From UBA1231 sp045652765 (GTDB lineage: Bacteria > Bacillota_I > Bacilli_A > ML615J-28 > CAG-313): a DNA stretch of 64,000 nt. A model generated the notes under the pieces. That model was given only the letters and a program-made list of their open reading frames with translations. It had not been told where the DNA came from and did not search any database. The DNA lies in contig JAZOLG010000031.1 of NCBI GenBank assembly GCA_045652765.1, positions 1 through 64,000 on the forward strand, written 5' to 3'. Each line of letters begins with the position of its first letter. Within the stretch, counting starts at the first letter, position 1. The translations under genes were made by a program, and so were the position numbers. Below, piece after piece: positions 61,495 through 64,000 of this stretch.

Positions 61495-62724
61495 ATGGAA
61501 AAAATTATGGTTGTAAACACAGGTAGTTCATCTTTAAAATTCCAATTAATTGATATGCCAATGAATGAAGATACAGAGCAACCTGTAGTATTAATTGAAG
61601 GTGGATTTGAAAGAATTGGTATTGAAAATCCAGCATTAACTATTAAATGGGGACCAGCTGATGCTCGTCAAAAAGAAGAAAGATTATTAACTATTAAAAA
61701 TCATAGTGATGCTGTAGTTGTATTAAAAGATTTATTATTAGAAAAAGGAATTGTTAAAGATTTACATGAAATTGCTGGTGTTGGTCATCGTTTTGTCCAT
61801 GGTGGAGTAAACTTTATTGATCCAGTTGTATTAACACCAGATGTACTTGCAGAACTTGAAACTGTTATTGACTTCGCTCCTGTACATAATGATGCTCATA
61901 TTAAGGGCATTAAAGGTTTCTATGAAGCTTTACCAGATGTACTTCAAGTAATCGTATTTGATACAGCATTCCACAAAACAATGCCTGATGAAGCTTATCG
62001 TTATGCTTGTCCAAAAGAATGGTATGATAATTACAAAATCAGAAAATACGGATTCCACGGAACATCTCATAAATATGTTTCACAAGAAGCTGCTAAATTA
62101 TTAGGTCGTCCAGTTGAAGAATTAAAAATTGTAACTGCTCACCTTGGTAATGGTGCAAGTCTTTGTGCTGTTAAATATGGTCAATGCGTTGATACTTCAA
62201 TGGGATTTACACCACTTGATGGTCTTCCAATGGGAACAAGATCTGGTGTAATTGATCCATCTTGCTTAGATTTTGTTGCACAAAAAGAAGGTAAAACAAC
62301 ACATGAATTAATTGAAATCTTAAATAAAAAATCTGGATATTTAGGATTTACTGGTAAATCTGATGCTCGTGATGTTCGTCAAATGCAACAAGATGGCATT
62401 TATGAAGCTGACTTAATTATCAGAATGCAAGAAAAGAAAATTGCTGACTTTGTATCAAGTTATTATGGATACATGGGCGGATGTGATGCTTTAGTATTTA
62501 CTGCAGGTATTGGTGAAAAATCACCTCAAACAAGATATAATGTTTGTGAAAGATTACGTGAAGCATTTGGTATTGAAATTGACGCTGAAAAGAACCAAGT
62601 ATGGGGAGAAGTAGCAGTAGTTTCTAAACCAACTTCTAAAGTTGCAGTTTTAGTTATTCCAACAAATGAAGAATTAATGATCGCAAGAGAAGTAATGAAA
62701 TTTAAAAAGGAATTAAATAAATAA
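61495..62724 (+). CDS. ackA: Acetate kinase
   Basis: A 409-residue ASKHA enzyme interconverting acetyl-phosphate and acetate with ATP gain. VVNTGSSSLKFQ, GHRFVHGG, FDTAFH, RKYGFHGTSHKYV, HLGNGAS and GLPMGTRSG are all canonical. ATG 61495 (GGAGG ten bases upstream) is preferred over a frame start 51 bases earlier inside ytxK. Abundant well-expressed codons. Points to acetate fermentation. Confidence 0.96.
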   Translation: MEKIMVVNTGSSSLKFQLIDMPMNEDTEQPVVLIEGGFERIGIENPALTIKWGPADARQKEERLLTIKNHSDAVVVLKDLLLEKGIVKDLHEIAGVGHRFVHGGVNFIDPVVLTPDVLAELETVIDFAPVHNDAHIKGIKGFYEALPDVLQVIVFDTAFHKTMPDEAYRYACPKEWYDNYKIRKYGFHGTSHKYVSQEAAKLLGRPVEELKIVTAHLGNGASLCAVKYGQCVDTSMGFTPLDGLPMGTRSGVIDPSCLDFVAQKEGKTTHELIEILNKKSGYLGFTGKSDARDVRQMQQDGIYEADLIIRMQEKKIADFVSSYYGYMGGCDALVFTAGIGEKSPQTRYNVCERLREAFGIEIDAEKNQVWGEVAVVSKPTSKVAVLVIPTNEELMIAREVMKFKKELNK

Positions 62725-62739
62725 TTAATAAAAAAATAT

Positions 62740-62770
62740 AGGTTAACTCATAAGAGTTAACCTTTTTTTA
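62740..62770 (+). terminator. Terminator of ackA
   Basis: AGGTTAACTC/GAGTTAACCT with loop ATAA, followed by seven T. Confidence 0.93.
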
Positions 62771-62844
62771 TATAATAATTTATAATTTTCGAACAAGTAA
62801 AATTAAGACTTTTTAAGTATTATACTTGTGAAGAGGTGAAAATT

Positions 62845-64000
62845 ATGAGAATTAAAATTTTAATTATTTTAACTATTTCTTTAATGCTAATAGGAGGGTA
62901 TTATTTTAGTGTAGTTGTTTTTGCAGAAGGTGATGAAAACATCTTTAAACCACTTATTGTAGAAGTAGATACAGATATTAAGGAAATCATTAATTATGAA
63001 AATTATGTAATCGTTTTTAATGATGTAAATGTAAAAAAATCTGGAACTTATAAAATTATATACAAAAATATTCATAGCAACGAAGAAGTAGAAAAAACAA
63101 TTTATGTTATTGAAAGAGAACAAAAAACATTCTTTAGTGAGGAATTGATTTATCAAGAGGAAACGATAGATGATACTTATGAGGTTGGTGATGTTTTTAA
63201 TTATTTAGATAATCCTAATTGCTTGTATAATTATTATTATTCTGCTTTGGGTTTTAATAATTATTTAAACGGAGAGTGGAATCAAAATATCCATTATAAT
63301 CATACTGTTTCCTTAAGAACAAAAGGTCAAATTGTAGATGCCTATGTAAATGATGATCAAGTCATAATGATTGGGACAGATATTAACGATATGAATGGCA
63401 AGAAAAACACGTGCATATATACCAGAACTGCAAAAATTTCAAAACAAGTTGATATAACAGAAAATGGCTTAGATAATCCGAGTTGTGTTGCAGCAAACAA
63501 TAAATATTATTTTATAGCAGGAACAACGAATGTATCCAATGAATTATTACAAGGAAAAAGAGAGGGTATTGATTCATATGTTGCGGTAGTTAATAGGGAA
63601 ACTAAAGACATAATTAATGTATCAATGGTACAACAAAAAGAAGACGATTCTATTAGTGAAATGGTTTATTATAATAATTATTTATATTTGATACAAGAAA
63701 ATAATACAAATACTATTAGGGTATTAAAAATGGACATTTTCGGTAATGTTATTAAAGAAAATAAAATTGAATTATTCTATGAATATCATAATCTGAAATT
63801 TAAGATGTTTAATAACAAAATGTATCTTTCTTATTCAACATATGATTATGAAAAAATGGACTATATTAATATAATAAATTCAATTAATGAAGAACTAGAA
63901 ATAGTTGAAATCAATAAAGATTATCAAAATGGTAGTCAAATAGTTGATTTTGAAATAAATGATGAATTAGTTTTTGTTTTATTAACAAATAAAAATAATA
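62845..64000 (+). CDS. N-terminal part of a secreted protein of unknown function (partial)
   Basis: An ATG at 62845 after GAGGTG opens a frame that runs uninterrupted off the window edge (385 codons). A signal peptide (basic RIK, hydrophobic run, likely cleavage after VVFA) is followed by an Ig-like strand region with SGTYKIIYKN (about 65-75). Then come strand-rich repeats such as QVIMIGTD, KYYFIAGTT, NYLYLIQEN and KMYLSYST, which suggest a beta-propeller. I do not recognise the family. A TATACT -10 at 62821-62826 lacks a good -35. Confidence 0.75.
   Translation, partial: MRIKILIILTISLMLIGGYYFSVVVFAEGDENIFKPLIVEVDTDIKEIINYENYVIVFNDVNVKKSGTYKIIYKNIHSNEEVEKTIYVIEREQKTFFSEELIYQEETIDDTYEVGDVFNYLDNPNCLYNYYYSALGFNNYLNGEWNQNIHYNHTVSLRTKGQIVDAYVNDDQVIMIGTDINDMNGKKNTCIYTRTAKISKQVDITENGLDNPSCVAANNKYYFIAGTTNVSNELLQGKREGIDSYVAVVNRETKDIINVSMVQQKEDDSISEMVYYNNYLYLIQENNTNTIRVLKMDIFGNVIKENKIELFYEYHNLKFKMFNNKMYLSYSTYDYEKMDYINIINSINEELEIVEINKDYQNGSQIVDFEINDELVFVLLTNKNN

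Noticed and set aside
62887..63156. Antisense open frame as a small hydrophobic protein
   Set aside because: It lies opposite a long secreted-protein gene, is Phe/Ile/Asn-rich as expected from antisense AT-rich DNA, and has no ribosome site.
1..64000. CRISPR arrays, insertion sequences or phage genes
   Set aside because: I saw no regularly spaced direct repeats, no transposase or integrase motifs and no phage structural genes.

Overview
The window is very AT-rich DNA from a low-GC Gram-positive bacterium of the class Bacilli. TGG encodes Trp throughout, and I saw no in-frame TGA. The one TGA stop I found (amidase gene, 39582-39584) argues for the standard bacterial code rather than the mycoplasma code. 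Spore genes (spoVS, cotE, ylbJ, a LysM coat-like protein), RNase Y, a methionine T-box and glycogen genes suggest a spore-former, or a recent descendant of one, from a less-studied branch of Bacilli. I favour the Erysipelotrichia/Mollicutes side, but that placement is inference.

Layout. 1-1487: the tail of a membrane-anchored surface protein, five tRNA genes (Leu, Asp, Arg, Pro, Gly), and a mostly empty stretch with a broken acetyltransferase. 1488-5518: ROK sugar kinase, a Cys-motif protein, two DegV lipid-binding proteins and a DUF975 membrane protein. 5594-8879: a T-box leader followed by metN-metI-metQ and a free methionine-(R)-sulfoxide reductase, a compact scavenge-and-repair operon. 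8910-11569: plsX, a small unknown protein, coaX and a P-loop kinase-like protein. 11625-15964: radical SAM/SPASM enzyme, LytTR regulator with DUF3021 partner, a secreted membrane protein and a type I pullulanase. 16006-22440 (minus): two large MacB-like ABC proteins with a WG-repeat lipoprotein. 22527-26312: GlmU-like nucleotidyltransferase, EF-G paralogue, DUF1294 and recU.

26405-32312 keeps the Bacillus order rny-ymdB-spoVS-miaB-cotE, with a GNAT gene inserted and a LysM/Tyr-rich gene added. 32319-37256: cation efflux protein and an asymmetric heterodimeric ABC exporter. 37267-42171: a decayed HNH-like protein, rsmD, coaD, then minus-strand ylbJ, a LysM amidase, an M32 carboxypeptidase and a small Tyr/Pro-rich protein. 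42351-51524: glgB-glgC-glgD-glgA-glgP, then pfkA, linking glycogen synthesis, breakdown and glycolysis (pullulanase at 13955 would debranch). 51596-57470: SGNH esterase, GH18 lipoprotein, two small minus-strand genes and an MFS transporter. 57478-62770: proS, a BaiN-type flavoprotein, a YtxK-like methyltransferase and ackA. 62845-64000 is the start of another secreted protein cut by the window edge.

Promoters are mostly textbook sigma-A with 16-17 base spacers and often very short leaders. Most genes end in clear hairpin-plus-T terminators. I found no insertion sequence, phage or CRISPR array.
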